NCBI GenBank assembly: GCA_000233775.1
Contig: CP003096.1
Span: forward strand, 1,452,501-1,516,500
Reading direction: 5' to 3'
Origin: Thermovirga lienii DSM 17291
Lineage (GTDB): Bacteria > Synergistota > Synergistia > Synergistales > Thermovirgaceae
Length of the DNA: 64,000 nt
The notes under the pieces were generated by a model. That model saw only the letters and a list, made by a program, of their open reading frames with translations, searched no databases and was not told the origin of the DNA. This document shows, in pieces, positions 15,505 to 24,773 of this stretch. Within the stretch, counting starts at the first letter, position 1. Every line of letters begins with the position of its first letter. The translations under genes were made by a program, and so were the position numbers.

Positions 15505-16014
15505 GTGACAAGAGAAGAGCGTCTTAAGCAACTCAAAACCCTAATAGAGGAATCGACTGAACCTTTGAGTGGAGAGTACCTATCCAACATATTCAACGTA
15601 AGCAGGCAAGCGATAGTGCAAGACATAGCAATATTGAGAAATAGGGGATTTCAGGTGGTTTCGACCCCTCAAGGTTACTTTTTGCCTAAGGATTCGAAGG
15701 TCTATAGGAGAATCATAGCGGTAAAACACTCACCTGAGGACATAACGACAGAGCTTATGACCATAATTTCTCTTGGTGGAAAGGTAATAGATGTAATAGT
15801 TGAACACCCCATATACGGCGAGATAAGAGGAAATATAAACGTAGCAACACGAGACGACGTAGTGAAGTTTGTAACCTTGATGCAGAGCACAGGGCAAAAC
15901 CCATTACTTTCTTTATCCCAGGGATTTCACCTTCATACGATCGAAGCCGATTCCGAAAGAAACTTAGACGAAATAGAAAAAGCCCTAAAAAATAAAGGAT
16001 TCCTTGTAATGTAG
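15505..16014 (+). CDS. niaR: NiaR-type transcriptional repressor of niacin metabolism
   Basis: 169-residue regulator with an N-terminal winged helix (SGEYLSNIFNVSRQAIVQDI, about residues 21-40) and a C-terminal 3H domain, where conserved His residues appear in VIVEHPIYGEI and in the late GFHLHTIEA. NiaR proteins bind nicotinic acid through the metal-binding 3H domain and repress NAD salvage and niacin uptake genes. GTG 15505 is chosen because GAGGTG lies six bases upstream, giving the usual family length; a longer frame from 15442 would place the palindrome inside the gene. It is followed after 22 bp by a two-gene sodium symporter unit. Confidence 0.9.
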   Translation: MTREERLKQLKTLIEESTEPLSGEYLSNIFNVSRQAIVQDIAILRNRGFQVVSTPQGYFLPKDSKVYRRIIAVKHSPEDITTELMTIISLGGKVIDVIVEHPIYGEIRGNINVATRDDVVKFVTLMQSTGQNPLLSLSQGFHLHTIEADSERNLDEIEKALKNKGFLVM

Positions 16015-16036
16015 TTACAGAAGGGAGCGATATCCG

Positions 16037-16231
16037 TTGGTTGAGAAGGAAAAATATTTACTCTTGGCTGCCGTAACCATCACCATATTGAACTTCATAG
16101 TGCCATATACGGTCCTCAAAAACTCTGGAGCTTTTGCCTTTTGGATCTTTTTGACTCTCCTAACCCTTGGAATAGGTTACGTCTTCACAAGCAGCTGGAT
16201 AAAACCACGGCAAGGAGGAAAACTCAAATGA
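16037..16231 (+). CDS. Small membrane subunit of the sodium symporter
   Basis: 64 residues with two hydrophobic segments (about 7-27 and 31-52) and a basic C-terminus. Small two-helix partners are known beside other solute:sodium symporters (for example YhdT by PanF and YjcH by ActP), and this is inferred to be such a partner. The start is TTG 16037 with GGGAG nine bases upstream. Its stop overlaps the symporter ATG (ATGA), which indicates translational coupling. Confidence 0.65.
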   Translation: MVEKEKYLLLAAVTITILNFIVPYTVLKNSGAFAFWIFLTLLTLGIGYVFTSSWIKPRQGGKLK

Positions 16232-17670
16232 GCGCCTCCGTCTTGATATACTCCATCTTGGCTTGGTTTGCTTTAGGAGCTTTCTTGTCATGGAGAGCAA
16301 AGAAAAAACAGGCTGAAAGCATGGCCGAATATTTTATTGGCAACAGAAGTATTGGTGGGTTTCTCTCATCAATGACATACAGTGCCACCACATACAGCGC
16401 ATTCATGATGGTCGGCCTTGTTGGGATAACATATAAGACTGGAATAACAAGCCTGGGCTTTGAGCTGTCCTACCTTATAGGTACCATTTTCTTGCTTATG
16501 ATCTTTGCACCAAGATATTGGTCGGCAGGTAAGCTTTACAGCGTGGTGACGCCTTCAGAAATGTTCTCCGTTCGTTACGAAAGCCCCAAGGTCGGAGCAG
16601 CTGCGGCCTTCCTGTGTCTGATCATGCTCATACCTTACGCCTCCGTGCAACTCATGGGTACAGGGTACCTGCTGGAGACGTTGTCCAATGGAGCCATATC
16701 GTTCACAACGGCAACCATAATAATAGCCCTCATGTCCTTCGTCTTCTCTTGGTGGGCTGGAATACGTTCGGTCGCCTTGACAGATGCTCTTCAGGCCAGC
16801 GTCATGCTTATAGCTAGTGCAATGCTGGCCGCCTTCGTGGCTTTCGTACTGCTACCTGATGCCGGAGAGAGCATAAAAACCATAAACCCAAACGCCATGA
16901 AGGTTACCTGGCCCTTCCCTATGTTCTTAGGTCTTACCCTTCCCTGGTTCTTTTTTGCCGTAACTAACCCTCAGGTAGTACAAAGGCTCTACATACCAAA
17001 AAATAAAACAAGCATAAGAAACATGATATTGGGTTTTTCCTCTTTTGGTTTTATTTACACCCTTTTGTGCGTATTTTTCGGCATATCCGCATCCAAGTTA
17101 ATACCAGGGATATCTGTAGCAGACAAGGCCATGCCTCGCCTACTATCCATGGTTCCGTACCCTCTGGCCCTGATCGTTACACTCAGCATAATAGCCGCAG
17201 CAGTCTCCACCATGAACTCCATAATATTGACATTGAGCTCCATGTTTGGCAGAGACATCCTTAAGGCCTTGAACCCAAACATCCCAGAGGAAAAAGAGCT
17301 TTTGCTGAGCAAAATATTGATCCCAATAATAACGGGAGTTTGTCTACTCTTCGCCCAATACAAGTTGAACATGATTGCCGTCTTGTCGTCCATGGCCTCA
17401 GGAGGATTACTGATGCAATTGCCAGCAATATGGGGAACCTTTTTCTGGAGAAAGGCCACTGCGGAAGGAGCCTTCTGGAGCATCGTTATCGGTGGGCTAG
17501 CTGTAGGAAGCATGTACGTGACCGGTATGAAACCCCTGGGGCTTTGGCCTCCCGTTTGGGGGATAATAATATCTTTCGCGGTTTTCCTGGCACTTAGCCT
17601 ATTTACAACCCCTCCGTCCAATGCTGACGGCTTCATAGATAGCCTAAAAGAAGAGCTAGAGAAATTTTAA
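16228..17670 (+). CDS. Solute:sodium symporter (SSS family)
   Basis: Sodium-coupled permease of the inner membrane, 480 residues, with about 12-13 hydrophobic segments. The SSS pattern is seen in GGFLSSMTYSATTYSAF near residue 43, the following helices with IRSVALTDALQASVML near 177, and NPQVVQRLYIPKN near 250. ATG 16228 follows AAGGAGGAAAACTCAA and overlaps the small partner's stop. The general shape recalls pantothenate permeases, but the substrate cannot be read. Its place directly behind niaR suggests niacin or a related compound. Confidence 0.85.
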   Translation: MSASVLIYSILAWFALGAFLSWRAKKKQAESMAEYFIGNRSIGGFLSSMTYSATTYSAFMMVGLVGITYKTGITSLGFELSYLIGTIFLLMIFAPRYWSAGKLYSVVTPSEMFSVRYESPKVGAAAAFLCLIMLIPYASVQLMGTGYLLETLSNGAISFTTATIIIALMSFVFSWWAGIRSVALTDALQASVMLIASAMLAAFVAFVLLPDAGESIKTINPNAMKVTWPFPMFLGLTLPWFFFAVTNPQVVQRLYIPKNKTSIRNMILGFSSFGFIYTLLCVFFGISASKLIPGISVADKAMPRLLSMVPYPLALIVTLSIIAAAVSTMNSIILTLSSMFGRDILKALNPNIPEEKELLLSKILIPIITGVCLLFAQYKLNMIAVLSSMASGGLLMQLPAIWGTFFWRKATAEGAFWSIVIGGLAVGSMYVTGMKPLGLWPPVWGIIISFAVFLALSLFTTPPSNADGFIDSLKEELEKF

Positions 17671-17697
17671 CGCCTTTTGCCCCATTGGGTAATCAAC

Positions 17698-17737
17698 GTG
17701 AAGGCCAGCTTTCAAGTAGACTAGCGCTGGCCTTCAC
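17698..17737. repeat. 12-bp inverted repeat at the end of the aldolase gene
   Basis: GTGAAGGCCAGC and GCTGGCCTTCAC form perfect arms around a 16-base loop between two converging genes. The right arm is inside the 3' end of the aldolase gene. No T-run follows on either strand, so it is only a possible terminator or 3' stabiliser. Confidence 0.5.
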
Positions 17738-18368
17738 AATAAGTCTTGAAGGCTTCTCGCAGTTTCTTGATCTCCTCTTTCTCCAACTGCATAGGGGTCC
17801 CTGCACATCTTGCCTTGTAATATATTTCCGCAAGAAGCTCAGCTGCCTCTGCAACCGTCAAAGCTTCTTTTAAAGAGGTTCCAACCGCTACCATACCATG
17901 ATTAGCCAAAAGTACTGCATTGCTGGTCCCTATACTGGTCGCGACATTAAGGGCCAGCTCCTCTGTCCCGAAAGTCGCATAAGGAGCTACTGGGACCTTT
18001 TCCCCACAGAAGGCCATGTAATAGTGAATGGGGGGAATCTCCCATCCAAGACACGCCAGGACGGAGCAGTACAGAGAGTGAGTGTGCACCACCGCTCTTA
18101 TGTCTTCCCTCGCCTTATACAATGCAAGGTGTAAGCTAGTCTCCGTGGAAGGTTTGCAAGAACCGTCTATAACTTGTCCATTTTTTGAAACTATCAAAAC
18201 GTCATCGGGCTCCATGCTGTCGTAAGGAACGGCACTTGGAGTAATCGCGACGTGCTCTCCATCATCCGTCAAGAGACTCAAATTACCACCAGTGCCCTTG
18301 GTCAAGCCTAATTGAAGCATCTTCCTGCCGTAAAAGACTACTGCTTCTCTCTCTGCCTGGTAAATCAT
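17721..18368 (-). CDS. Class II aldolase/adducin family protein (fuculose-phosphate aldolase type)
   Basis: Zinc-dependent sugar-phosphate aldolase or epimerase fold, 215 residues. Zinc ligands are visible in VVHTHSLYCSVLA (two His, about residue 92) and LANHGMVAVG (His, about 154), with the catalytic Glu in PSTETSLH near 73; TGGNLSLL near 26 binds phosphate. Candidate substrates are L-fuculose or other 1-phosphates, and methylthioribulose-1-phosphate dehydratase is a relative. ATG 18368 is chosen, with AAGGTGGTGAA upstream; an earlier in-frame start would overlap the divergent phzF promoter. Confidence 0.82.
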   Translation of the reverse strand: MIYQAEREAVVFYGRKMLQLGLTKGTGGNLSLLTDDGEHVAITPSAVPYDSMEPDDVLIVSKNGQVIDGSCKPSTETSLHLALYKAREDIRAVVHTHSLYCSVLACLGWEIPPIHYYMAFCGEKVPVAPYATFGTEELALNVATSIGTSNAVLLANHGMVAVGTSLKEALTVAEAAELLAEIYYKARCAGTPMQLEKEEIKKLREAFKTYCEGQR

Positions 18369-18467
18369 CTCAAAATTCACCACCTTCTGTAGTATCTTAA
18401 CACGCTCGCGATGCGATAGAAGCAAGAAAATGGTATACTTTGTAAAAAGTACTAGGGAGTGGTCAGT

Positions 18468-19313
18468 ATGCATAACCAAATAGTTTCATCCATACCTATT
18501 TATCAGGTTGATGCCTTTACCACAAAACCTTTCAGAGGAAACCCTGCTGCCGTCTGTCTTCTTGAGACATTCCTGAAAGAAGATCTCATGAAAGACATAG
18601 CTGCAGAAATGAACTTATCTGAGACCGCATTCGTAGTTCCGTTAGAGGAAGAATACGGTAAGGCCAACCTCTTTGCCATACGGTGGTTTACACCAGAGGT
18701 CGAAGTGCCCCTCTGCGGCCATGCAACCCTCGCCTCTTCTTTGGTCCTCTTTAGGGAGGTGGGCGTGCCAACGGAAAGTATAACCTTCGAAAGTAAAAGC
18801 GGAAAATTGGAAGCAAAATTCAAAGAAGGAGAGGTAACACTGGACTTTCCTATCAACCCGCCGGAGGAAGTAACCCCTCCTGAGGACATACTGGCTTCCC
18901 TGAACATAAAAAGCTACATTAACTGCTCTATATCTGAACAAGCAGAAATGCTTTTAATTCACGTCGAAGATGAAGAAGTCGTAAAGACCCTCAAACCTAA
19001 TTTTACAAAGATGCTTCAAGGAAACAAAAAGGGATTGAACTTCCAGGGGGTCATCGTAACCGCTGCATCCAAAGAATTCGATTTTGTCTCCCGATACTTT
19101 GGCCCATGGGAAGGGTTAAACGAGGACCCTGTGACTGGCTCTGCACACACCGTACTGGCTCCCTACTGGGCGCAGATCCTGAAAAAAAATTCCTTCTTGG
19201 CCTACCAGGCATCCAAACGTGGAGGAAAACTGAAAGTGAAAATCAAAGACAAAAGCCGCGTTGAGATAACAGGAGAAGGGAAAATAGTCCTAAAAGGAAG
19301 GCTCTTTCTTTAA
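18468..19313 (+). CDS. PhzF-family isomerase/epimerase
   Basis: 281-residue protein of the PhzF family (two-domain diaminopimelate-epimerase fold). Marks are FRGNPAAVCLL near residue 20, MNLSETAFV with the catalytic Glu near 45, LCGHATLA near 74 and EDPVTGSAHTVLAPYW near 220. Family members catalyse isomerisations, but the substrate outside phenazine producers is mostly unknown. ATG 18468 follows GGGAG by eight bases; a GTG at 18459 overlaps that ribosome site. A TATACT element lies upstream near 18435. No phenazine genes are nearby. Confidence 0.88.
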   Translation: MHNQIVSSIPIYQVDAFTTKPFRGNPAAVCLLETFLKEDLMKDIAAEMNLSETAFVVPLEEEYGKANLFAIRWFTPEVEVPLCGHATLASSLVLFREVGVPTESITFESKSGKLEAKFKEGEVTLDFPINPPEEVTPPEDILASLNIKSYINCSISEQAEMLLIHVEDEEVVKTLKPNFTKMLQGNKKGLNFQGVIVTAASKEFDFVSRYFGPWEGLNEDPVTGSAHTVLAPYWAQILKKNSFLAYQASKRGGKLKVKIKDKSRVEITGEGKIVLKGRLFL

Positions 19314-19349
19314 AAAGGTTTGCGTGGAGGTTTCCCCTCCACGCAAACC
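19312..19349. terminator. Bidirectional terminator between phzF-like gene and prolyl isomerase gene
   Basis: GGTTTGCGTGGAGG (19317-19330) and CCTCCACGCAAACC (19336-19349) form a perfect 14-bp stem. On the minus strand it is followed by TTTTT, so it mainly ends the prolyl isomerase transcript; on the plus strand no T-run follows. Confidence 0.8.
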
Positions 19350-19364
19350 CCATGTTCATTGAAT

Positions 19365-20249
19365 CTACTGAATAGCAGGAAATCCTCCTAACGTAGATAG
19401 CTTGGATTCGTCTACGGATACCTCAAAGCGTCCCTTCAACTTTTCAATCTCCTTATCCAAATACCACTGCTGAATGTCCTCCCTTATCTTCGGAAGAGCT
19501 TCCTCAAAGGTCAATTGCTTGCTGGGCGACTTCTCTAAAACCTCGACTACATGCCAGCCATATTGAGTTTCTACAGGGCCTCCAAGGCTTTTTTCTTTGA
19601 TGGAGAAAATAAGATCCTCGAACTCCTTGACAGTTTGTCCCCTTTGAATCCATCCCAAGTCTCCACCCTTGCTTGCGCTGCCTGAGTCTTGACTATACTC
19701 CTTGGCTGCATCGCTGAAGCTCTTCTCTTTTGCAAGAATCTCAAGCAAAACCCTGTCTGCTTTTTCCTTGGAATCGACCAGTATGTGCCGAACATGAACA
19801 GCTTCTGGCCTAACATACTTGTCCTTGTTTTGCTCGTAATACTTCCTCAGATCCTCTTCCTTGAAGCTCCAGCTGCCGGATATCTTATTTATATAGGATT
19901 GGGCTAGAACGTTTATGGCATTCCACCGCAAGGCAAGGGCCGTCTCCGGATCCAACTGCAGACCTTCCATTTGTGCAGCTTGAGAAAGCAAAAGGGCAGC
20001 AACTACGTGATTGGCAAAATCCTTTCGCTGAGCCATGGTTGTCTGGGCCAACACAAAAGGAGCAAAATTCTTTTGAACACCTGCCTGCTTCACCAATAAA
20101 AGAACTAGCTCGTCTTCACCTACAGTCTCGTCACCAACCGATATAACCTTCTCATTTTCCTTCGCTGCGGCAAAACCTGCGAATACTGCTACAATCGAAA
20201 CCACCAACAATCCCACCAACAGTCGCTTCATTGAAATCTTACTTAACAT
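19365..20249 (-). CDS. Exported peptidyl-prolyl isomerase (SurA/PrsA type)
   Basis: 294 residues with a signal peptide (basic start, hydrophobic stretch at about 9-28, then AAA). An N-terminal helical chaperone segment is followed by a parvulin domain (about residues 150-245): VRHILVDSKEKAD, GGDLGWIQRGQ and VETQYGWHVVEVLE. It should help exported proteins fold outside the inner membrane. ATG 20249 follows AGGAGGACGGTC. A membrane ClpP-fold protease gene lies 40 bp upstream on the same strand, so a shared envelope quality-control role is possible (inference). Confidence 0.88.
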   Translation of the reverse strand: MLSKISMKRLLVGLLVVSIVAVFAGFAAAKENEKVISVGDETVGEDELVLLLVKQAGVQKNFAPFVLAQTTMAQRKDFANHVVAALLLSQAAQMEGLQLDPETALALRWNAINVLAQSYINKISGSWSFKEEDLRKYYEQNKDKYVRPEAVHVRHILVDSKEKADRVLLEILAKEKSFSDAAKEYSQDSGSASKGGDLGWIQRGQTVKEFEDLIFSIKEKSLGGPVETQYGWHVVEVLEKSPSKQLTFEEALPKIREDIQQWYLDKEIEKLKGRFEVSVDESKLSTLGGFPAIQ

Positions 20250-20289
20250 GACCGTCCTCCTAGCTTTATTGTTTTGTGAAACTTAACCG

Positions 20290-21123
20290 CTAATCCTTCT
20301 TGTTCGAAGGAGCTCCATAATAGGGAGCAGGCACATAGTGCACTGAAGGCCTCCGCTGAGTAGATTGGGGATAAAGCTGCATTATCTCCCTTATCTCATC
20401 TGGCATATCCGTGTTGACAAACAGACCCAGTTTTACGGCTTCTTCACTGCTTATTGGATAGTCGTGGGTCCAGGTTCCTTGAGTAAGGACAGTGGCTATC
20501 CTTTCCGCTTCCTCCTCGGATATATTGTCTATCAACAGGTCTTTCACAAACTGCTTGGTCTGGACCATTGCTTTCCTGGATATATCGGCAAGGATCAACG
20601 TCTGATCATCTACCTCCGATATGGGCTTCTCCTCTACGGCCTTGATGATGGATGCAGCAGGAAATTGTCCTATTTGGGGATCCACAGGACCTAAGACCGC
20701 ATGTTTGTCCATAACTATCTCATCCGCGGCAAGGGCTATCAACGTGCCGCCAGACATAGCATAGTGAGGAACGAAGACAGTAACCTTTGCTGGGTGTTTA
20801 TTAAGAGCCGCGGCAATTTGCTCTGCTGCCAAAAGCAACCCACCTGGTGTATGCACTATCAGGTCAATAGGCGTATCCTCCGAGGTCATCCTTATAGCCC
20901 TCAATATCTCCTCTGAATCCTCTATGTTTATGAAGTTCCTTGCGAACATTCCAAAGAACCCCACCGTCTCCTGCCTGTGAATGAGGGTTATCACACGACT
21001 TCCTCTCTTTTTTTCAAGGGTTCTGAGAGCTGCCACCCTCATTCGTTCAAGGTTCCATTGTTTCATCATGGGAAACACAAAAAAGAAAAGCATTAAAATC
21101 CAAAAAATATCTACCCCAAACAT
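20290..21123 (-). CDS. Membrane-anchored ClpP-fold serine protease (SDH/SppA-like)
   Basis: 277 residues with a single N-terminal membrane helix (about 5-20) and a crotonase/ClpP-like domain of the SDH_sah (serine dehydrogenase proteinase) family. HTPGGLLLAAEQIA (about residue 91) holds the oxyanion turn and HYAMSGGTLIALAAD (about 120) the catalytic Ser. The C-terminal tail is Pro/Tyr-rich. It probably cuts membrane or envelope proteins. It stands next to the exported prolyl isomerase gene and downstream of clpC on the same strand. Confidence 0.82.
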   Translation of the reverse strand: MFGVDIFWILMLFFFVFPMMKQWNLERMRVAALRTLEKKRGSRVITLIHRQETVGFFGMFARNFINIEDSEEILRAIRMTSEDTPIDLIVHTPGGLLLAAEQIAAALNKHPAKVTVFVPHYAMSGGTLIALAADEIVMDKHAVLGPVDPQIGQFPAASIIKAVEEKPISEVDDQTLILADISRKAMVQTKQFVKDLLIDNISEEEAERIATVLTQGTWTHDYPISSEEAVKLGLFVNTDMPDEIREIMQLYPQSTQRRPSVHYVPAPYYGAPSNKKD

Positions 21124-21197
21124 GCCTTCACCTTCTTTCTTAGAATATAGGCTAGCTTCCCAGCTTCATGCAAGTATACCAAAATGGTACGAGAAAA

Positions 21198-23660
21198 TCA
21201 TTCCTGATTTAAATTCTTAAACTCCAACTCCCCATCGGACACAACAATCTCTATTTTCGATCCCTTTGAAATCTTCCCCTCCAACAGCATGTCCGCCATC
21301 TTGTCCTCCACCATGCGCTGGAGGGTCCTTCTCAACGGTCTAGCCCCATACTTGGGATCGTAGCCCTGTTCCAACAGGAAGGCCTTGGTTTCATCGGGGA
21401 CCACTATCTCCACGCCCTGTTCTTTTAACCTTGTCTCCACCTCTTTCAGCATGATATCCAATATCTGCAGAAGTTCCTCCCGACCTAAAGGCTTGAATAT
21501 GATTATGTCATCAACTCTATTGAGGAACTCTGGACGGAAAGTTTTACGCAAAGCCTCCATTATGGACCCCTTCATCTTGTTCAAGTCAAAAGATTCCTCA
21601 GCAGACGTACTGAAGCCCAACGAACGAGTCTTCATGAGATCTTGAGCTCCCACGTTACTGGTCATGACTATTACACTGTTTCTAAAATCAACCGTGTGCC
21701 CCTGTCCGTCCGTCAATCTTCCATCCTCCAATATTTGCAGGAGGATATTGAACACGTCGGGATGCGCCTTCTCGATCTCATCAAACAAAACAACCGAATA
21801 AGGCCTCCTTCTCAAAGCTTCGGTAAGTTTGCCTCCCTCTTCGTATCCCACATAACCTGGAGGGGCGCCTATCAATTTGGCCACTTCGTGACGCTCCATA
21901 TATTCGCTCATGTCAAAACGCACCATGGCGTCTTCACTGCCAAACAAAAACTCCGCCAACGATCTGGCAAGTTCAGTCTTCCCTACGCCCGTGGGGCCCA
22001 AAAAGAGGAAACTGCCTATGGGGCGTTTGGGATCCTTCAAGCCGCTCCTTGCCCTTCGGATCGCCCGAGCAACTGCATTGACTGCATCGCACTGATTCAC
22101 CATTCTCTTGTGTATCTCTTCCTCCATCCTCAGCAAACGGGCTGATTCTTCCTCCGTCAACTGTTGTACAGGTATTCCAGTCCACTCTGATACTATTTGG
22201 GCTATCTGCTCCTCATCAACCACGGGTTCCTCGTTATTTCTCTTTACTTGCCACTCTTGCCTTTTTATCTCTATCTGCTTGGATAATTGTCTTTCTCTGT
22301 CCCTTATATGAGCTGCCTTCTCAAACTCCTGGGAAGCCACTGCAGCTTCCTTCTCTTTTCTCAAGGCTTCAAGTTCCCGTTCCAGCTGCTTAATGTCCTC
22401 CGGCAGCTCCATGGTGTTCAGCCTGGCTCTCGCTGCGGCCTCGTCTATCAAGTCTATAGCCTTGTCCGGCAGGAAACGTTCGGTTATATACCTCTCGGAT
22501 AGCTTGGCCGCGGCAACTAGAGCTTCGTCAGTTATCTTGGCCCTGTGGTGCGCCTCATACCTATCCCTGAGCCCCTCAAGTATCTTTATCGAATCCTCGA
22601 CTGAGGGTTCGTCAACTTGAACCGGTTGGAATCTCCTCTCCAGAGCAGGGTCTTTCTCTATGTGCTTTCGGTACTCATCCAATGTCGTTGCTCCTATGAC
22701 CTGAAACTCTCCTCTCGCCAAGCTGGGCTTAAGGATGTTTGCAGCATCAACGGCACCCTCTGCTCCACCAGCTCCCACTATGGTGTGAATCTCATCTATG
22801 AAAAGAACCACATCTTTGCTCTCTCTCAATTCTTTGACTAGCTTCCTCATCCTTTCCTCAAACTCTCCCCGATACTTGGTACCAGCAACAAGGTTGCCGA
22901 CGTTTAGCTGTACAACTCTCTTTCCCTTTAAAACCTCAGGAACATCTCCAGAGATCACCTTCTGCGCCAATCCCTCCACTATGGCGGTCTTGCCGACTCC
23001 AGGATCCCCTATGAGAACAGGGTTGTTCTTCTTGCGCCTGGAAAGGATCTGGATAAGCCTTTGGATCTCCTTTGTCCTACCTACTACTGGATCCAGCTCA
23101 CCTCTTTGCGCCATTTCCGTCAGATCTATCCCAAGTTGATCAAGGGTAGGCGTCCTAGAGCGTCCAGCCCCTTTCTGCTGGAGCTCTCCCCCTTCCCTGT
23201 ATTCTCCTTCTTCCCCTTGCTCTACATTGGTAAGGACCGTCTTCACCTCGGCCCTGACCTTTTGAAGATCCAACCCCAGAGATTGCAATATCTGGGAGGC
23301 TATGCCTTCACCCTCGGAGATGAGTCCCAGCAACATATGCTCCGTTCCCACGTAATTTACTCCCATGTTCCTCGCTTCTCGCATGGCAAGGTCAAGTACC
23401 CTCTTGGCCCTTGGGCTGAGAGGTAAGTCTATGGGCTTTGCCTTAGGCTCTCCTCTACCAACTACCTGCTCTATCCTGGTCCTCACATCGTCGAGTTCCA
23501 CCCCGAAGGACATCAAAACTCTGGCAGCGATGCCTTCACCTTCCGCCAAAAGTCCCAACAATATATGCTCTGTGCCTATAACATCATGCCCCATCTTAAG
23601 GGCTTCTTTATGTGCCAACTGAATGACCCTTTTCCCTCTCTCAGTGAAAAATTGCCACAT
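21198..23660 (-). CDS. clpC: ClpC ATPase (ClpP/McsB partner)
   Basis: 820-residue Hsp100 unfoldase. Two Clp_N repeats (about residues 1-145) are followed by AAA module 1 (Walker A GDPGVGKTAIVEG, about 213; Walker B VVLFIDEIHT), a middle domain with a UvrB-like stretch (about 415-470) and AAA module 2 (GPTGVGKTELARS, about 550). It feeds proteins, including those marked by arginine phosphorylation, to ClpP. ATG 23660 follows GAGGAGGTACAGGAT. It is the last gene of the ctsR-mcsA-mcsB-clpC operon. No clpP is present in the window. Confidence 0.96.
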   Translation of the reverse strand: MWQFFTERGKRVIQLAHKEALKMGHDVIGTEHILLGLLAEGEGIAARVLMSFGVELDDVRTRIEQVVGRGEPKAKPIDLPLSPRAKRVLDLAMREARNMGVNYVGTEHMLLGLISEGEGIASQILQSLGLDLQKVRAEVKTVLTNVEQGEEGEYREGGELQQKGAGRSRTPTLDQLGIDLTEMAQRGELDPVVGRTKEIQRLIQILSRRKKNNPVLIGDPGVGKTAIVEGLAQKVISGDVPEVLKGKRVVQLNVGNLVAGTKYRGEFEERMRKLVKELRESKDVVLFIDEIHTIVGAGGAEGAVDAANILKPSLARGEFQVIGATTLDEYRKHIEKDPALERRFQPVQVDEPSVEDSIKILEGLRDRYEAHHRAKITDEALVAAAKLSERYITERFLPDKAIDLIDEAAARARLNTMELPEDIKQLERELEALRKEKEAAVASQEFEKAAHIRDRERQLSKQIEIKRQEWQVKRNNEEPVVDEEQIAQIVSEWTGIPVQQLTEEESARLLRMEEEIHKRMVNQCDAVNAVARAIRRARSGLKDPKRPIGSFLFLGPTGVGKTELARSLAEFLFGSEDAMVRFDMSEYMERHEVAKLIGAPPGYVGYEEGGKLTEALRRRPYSVVLFDEIEKAHPDVFNILLQILEDGRLTDGQGHTVDFRNSVIVMTSNVGAQDLMKTRSLGFSTSAEESFDLNKMKGSIMEALRKTFRPEFLNRVDDIIIFKPLGREELLQILDIMLKEVETRLKEQGVEIVVPDETKAFLLEQGYDPKYGARPLRRTLQRMVEDKMADMLLEGKISKGSKIEIVVSDGELEFKNLNQE

Positions 23661-23687
23661 ATCCTGTACCTCCTCGCTGATACGTCT

Positions 23688-24773
23688 TTAATTTTCTTTG
23701 CAATTTAAAAACCTGGACATTTTGTCTCTCAATATCTCTGCCCTCCTGGTTGCTATGTATCTTATGTCATTTATCTTTTCTTCCTCGCGGCTTTTGGAAA
23801 GGGCAATTACATGTCCAGGCTGAGAATTAAGGATCATGCGGTTCAACTCACTTTTAGGTATCGGTGGTAAAATTCCCATTTCAGATCCCATTCTCACCTT
23901 CGATAGGAGTTCCAAAGCCTCCTTCACAGAAAGCTTCCGAGCACAGCTTACTATTCCAAAGCTCCTCCATATCTTATCGACAAAATCAATTCCTCTTTGT
24001 TTTATAAGCTTTTCCCTGGCAAAATGCTCTCGTTCAACTATTCCAAGGGCAACGCTATTGACCTTTTCCACTAATTCTTCCTCCGATAGCCCTAGGGTGA
24101 CCTGATTGGAAACCTGAAAGAGACACCCTCCTGCTGGGGTACCTTCACCGTACATTCCTCTAACTGTCAACCCAACCCTGTTGCACTCCCTGGCGACATG
24201 CCCCACGTGCCCCAAGGTGACTATGCCAGGGATATGCAGCATCACCGACGCACGCAGCCCTGTGCCAGTATTTGTAGGGCAAGAGGAAAGGTAACCCCTT
24301 TCGCAGTTAAAGGCATAATCCAGGCATTCCAACTCCCCATCAACTTTCTTGGCAACATGCCATGCTTCATGCAGTTGAAGGCCCCCCAAAAAGACCTGTA
24401 TCCTCAAGTGATCTTCCTCGTTCAGCATTAGAGAAACAATTCCTCTATCGTCGAAAATTACAGCCCTACCTACATCGTCACCCCGTATAAAATTGGGGCT
24501 TACCAGATGGTTTTCCACCAAGACCATTCTCGCTATCTTGTCCATCTGCCTAAGCTTCAAAGTAAAACTACTCCTCAAAACCAAAGATTTGGAGACGGCC
24601 TCAACAACAAGGTCTTCTACTTCACACAGGGAATCTCTATCACATCTCCACGGGAAGGGATACTTCGCCAGGTTTCTAGCCAGGCGTATCCGGCTTGATA
24701 ACACTATGAAGCTTTCATCGCCCCGACCCAAAACCCACTCTAGGGGCATGGAGGCAAGTTCAAGAGCATGCAT
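23688..24773 (-). CDS. mcsB: McsB protein-arginine kinase
   Basis: 361-residue ATP:guanido phosphotransferase-type enzyme that phosphorylates arginines in proteins and marks them for ClpCP. Seen are SSRIRLARNLAKYPF near residue 27, the Cys-bearing SSCPTNTGTGLRASVMLHIPG near 163, and GEGTPAGGCLFQVSNQ near 210. The start overlaps the end of mcsA by 14 bp; ATG 24773 has GAGGA eight bases upstream. In known systems it is activated by McsA and inactivates CtsR on heat or protein stress. Confidence 0.95.
   Translation of the reverse strand: MHALELASMPLEWVLGRGDESFIVLSSRIRLARNLAKYPFPWRCDRDSLCEVEDLVVEAVSKSLVLRSSFTLKLRQMDKIARMVLVENHLVSPNFIRGDDVGRAVIFDDRGIVSLMLNEEDHLRIQVFLGGLQLHEAWHVAKKVDGELECLDYAFNCERGYLSSCPTNTGTGLRASVMLHIPGIVTLGHVGHVARECNRVGLTVRGMYGEGTPAGGCLFQVSNQVTLGLSEEELVEKVNSVALGIVEREHFAREKLIKQRGIDFVDKIWRSFGIVSCARKLSVKEALELLSKVRMGSEMGILPPIPKSELNRMILNSQPGHVIALSKSREEEKINDIRYIATRRAEILRDKMSRFLNCKEN

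Noticed and set aside
17698-17737. Firm terminator call for the 12-bp inverted repeat
   Set aside because: No T-run follows on either strand and one arm is coding; kept only as a repeat.
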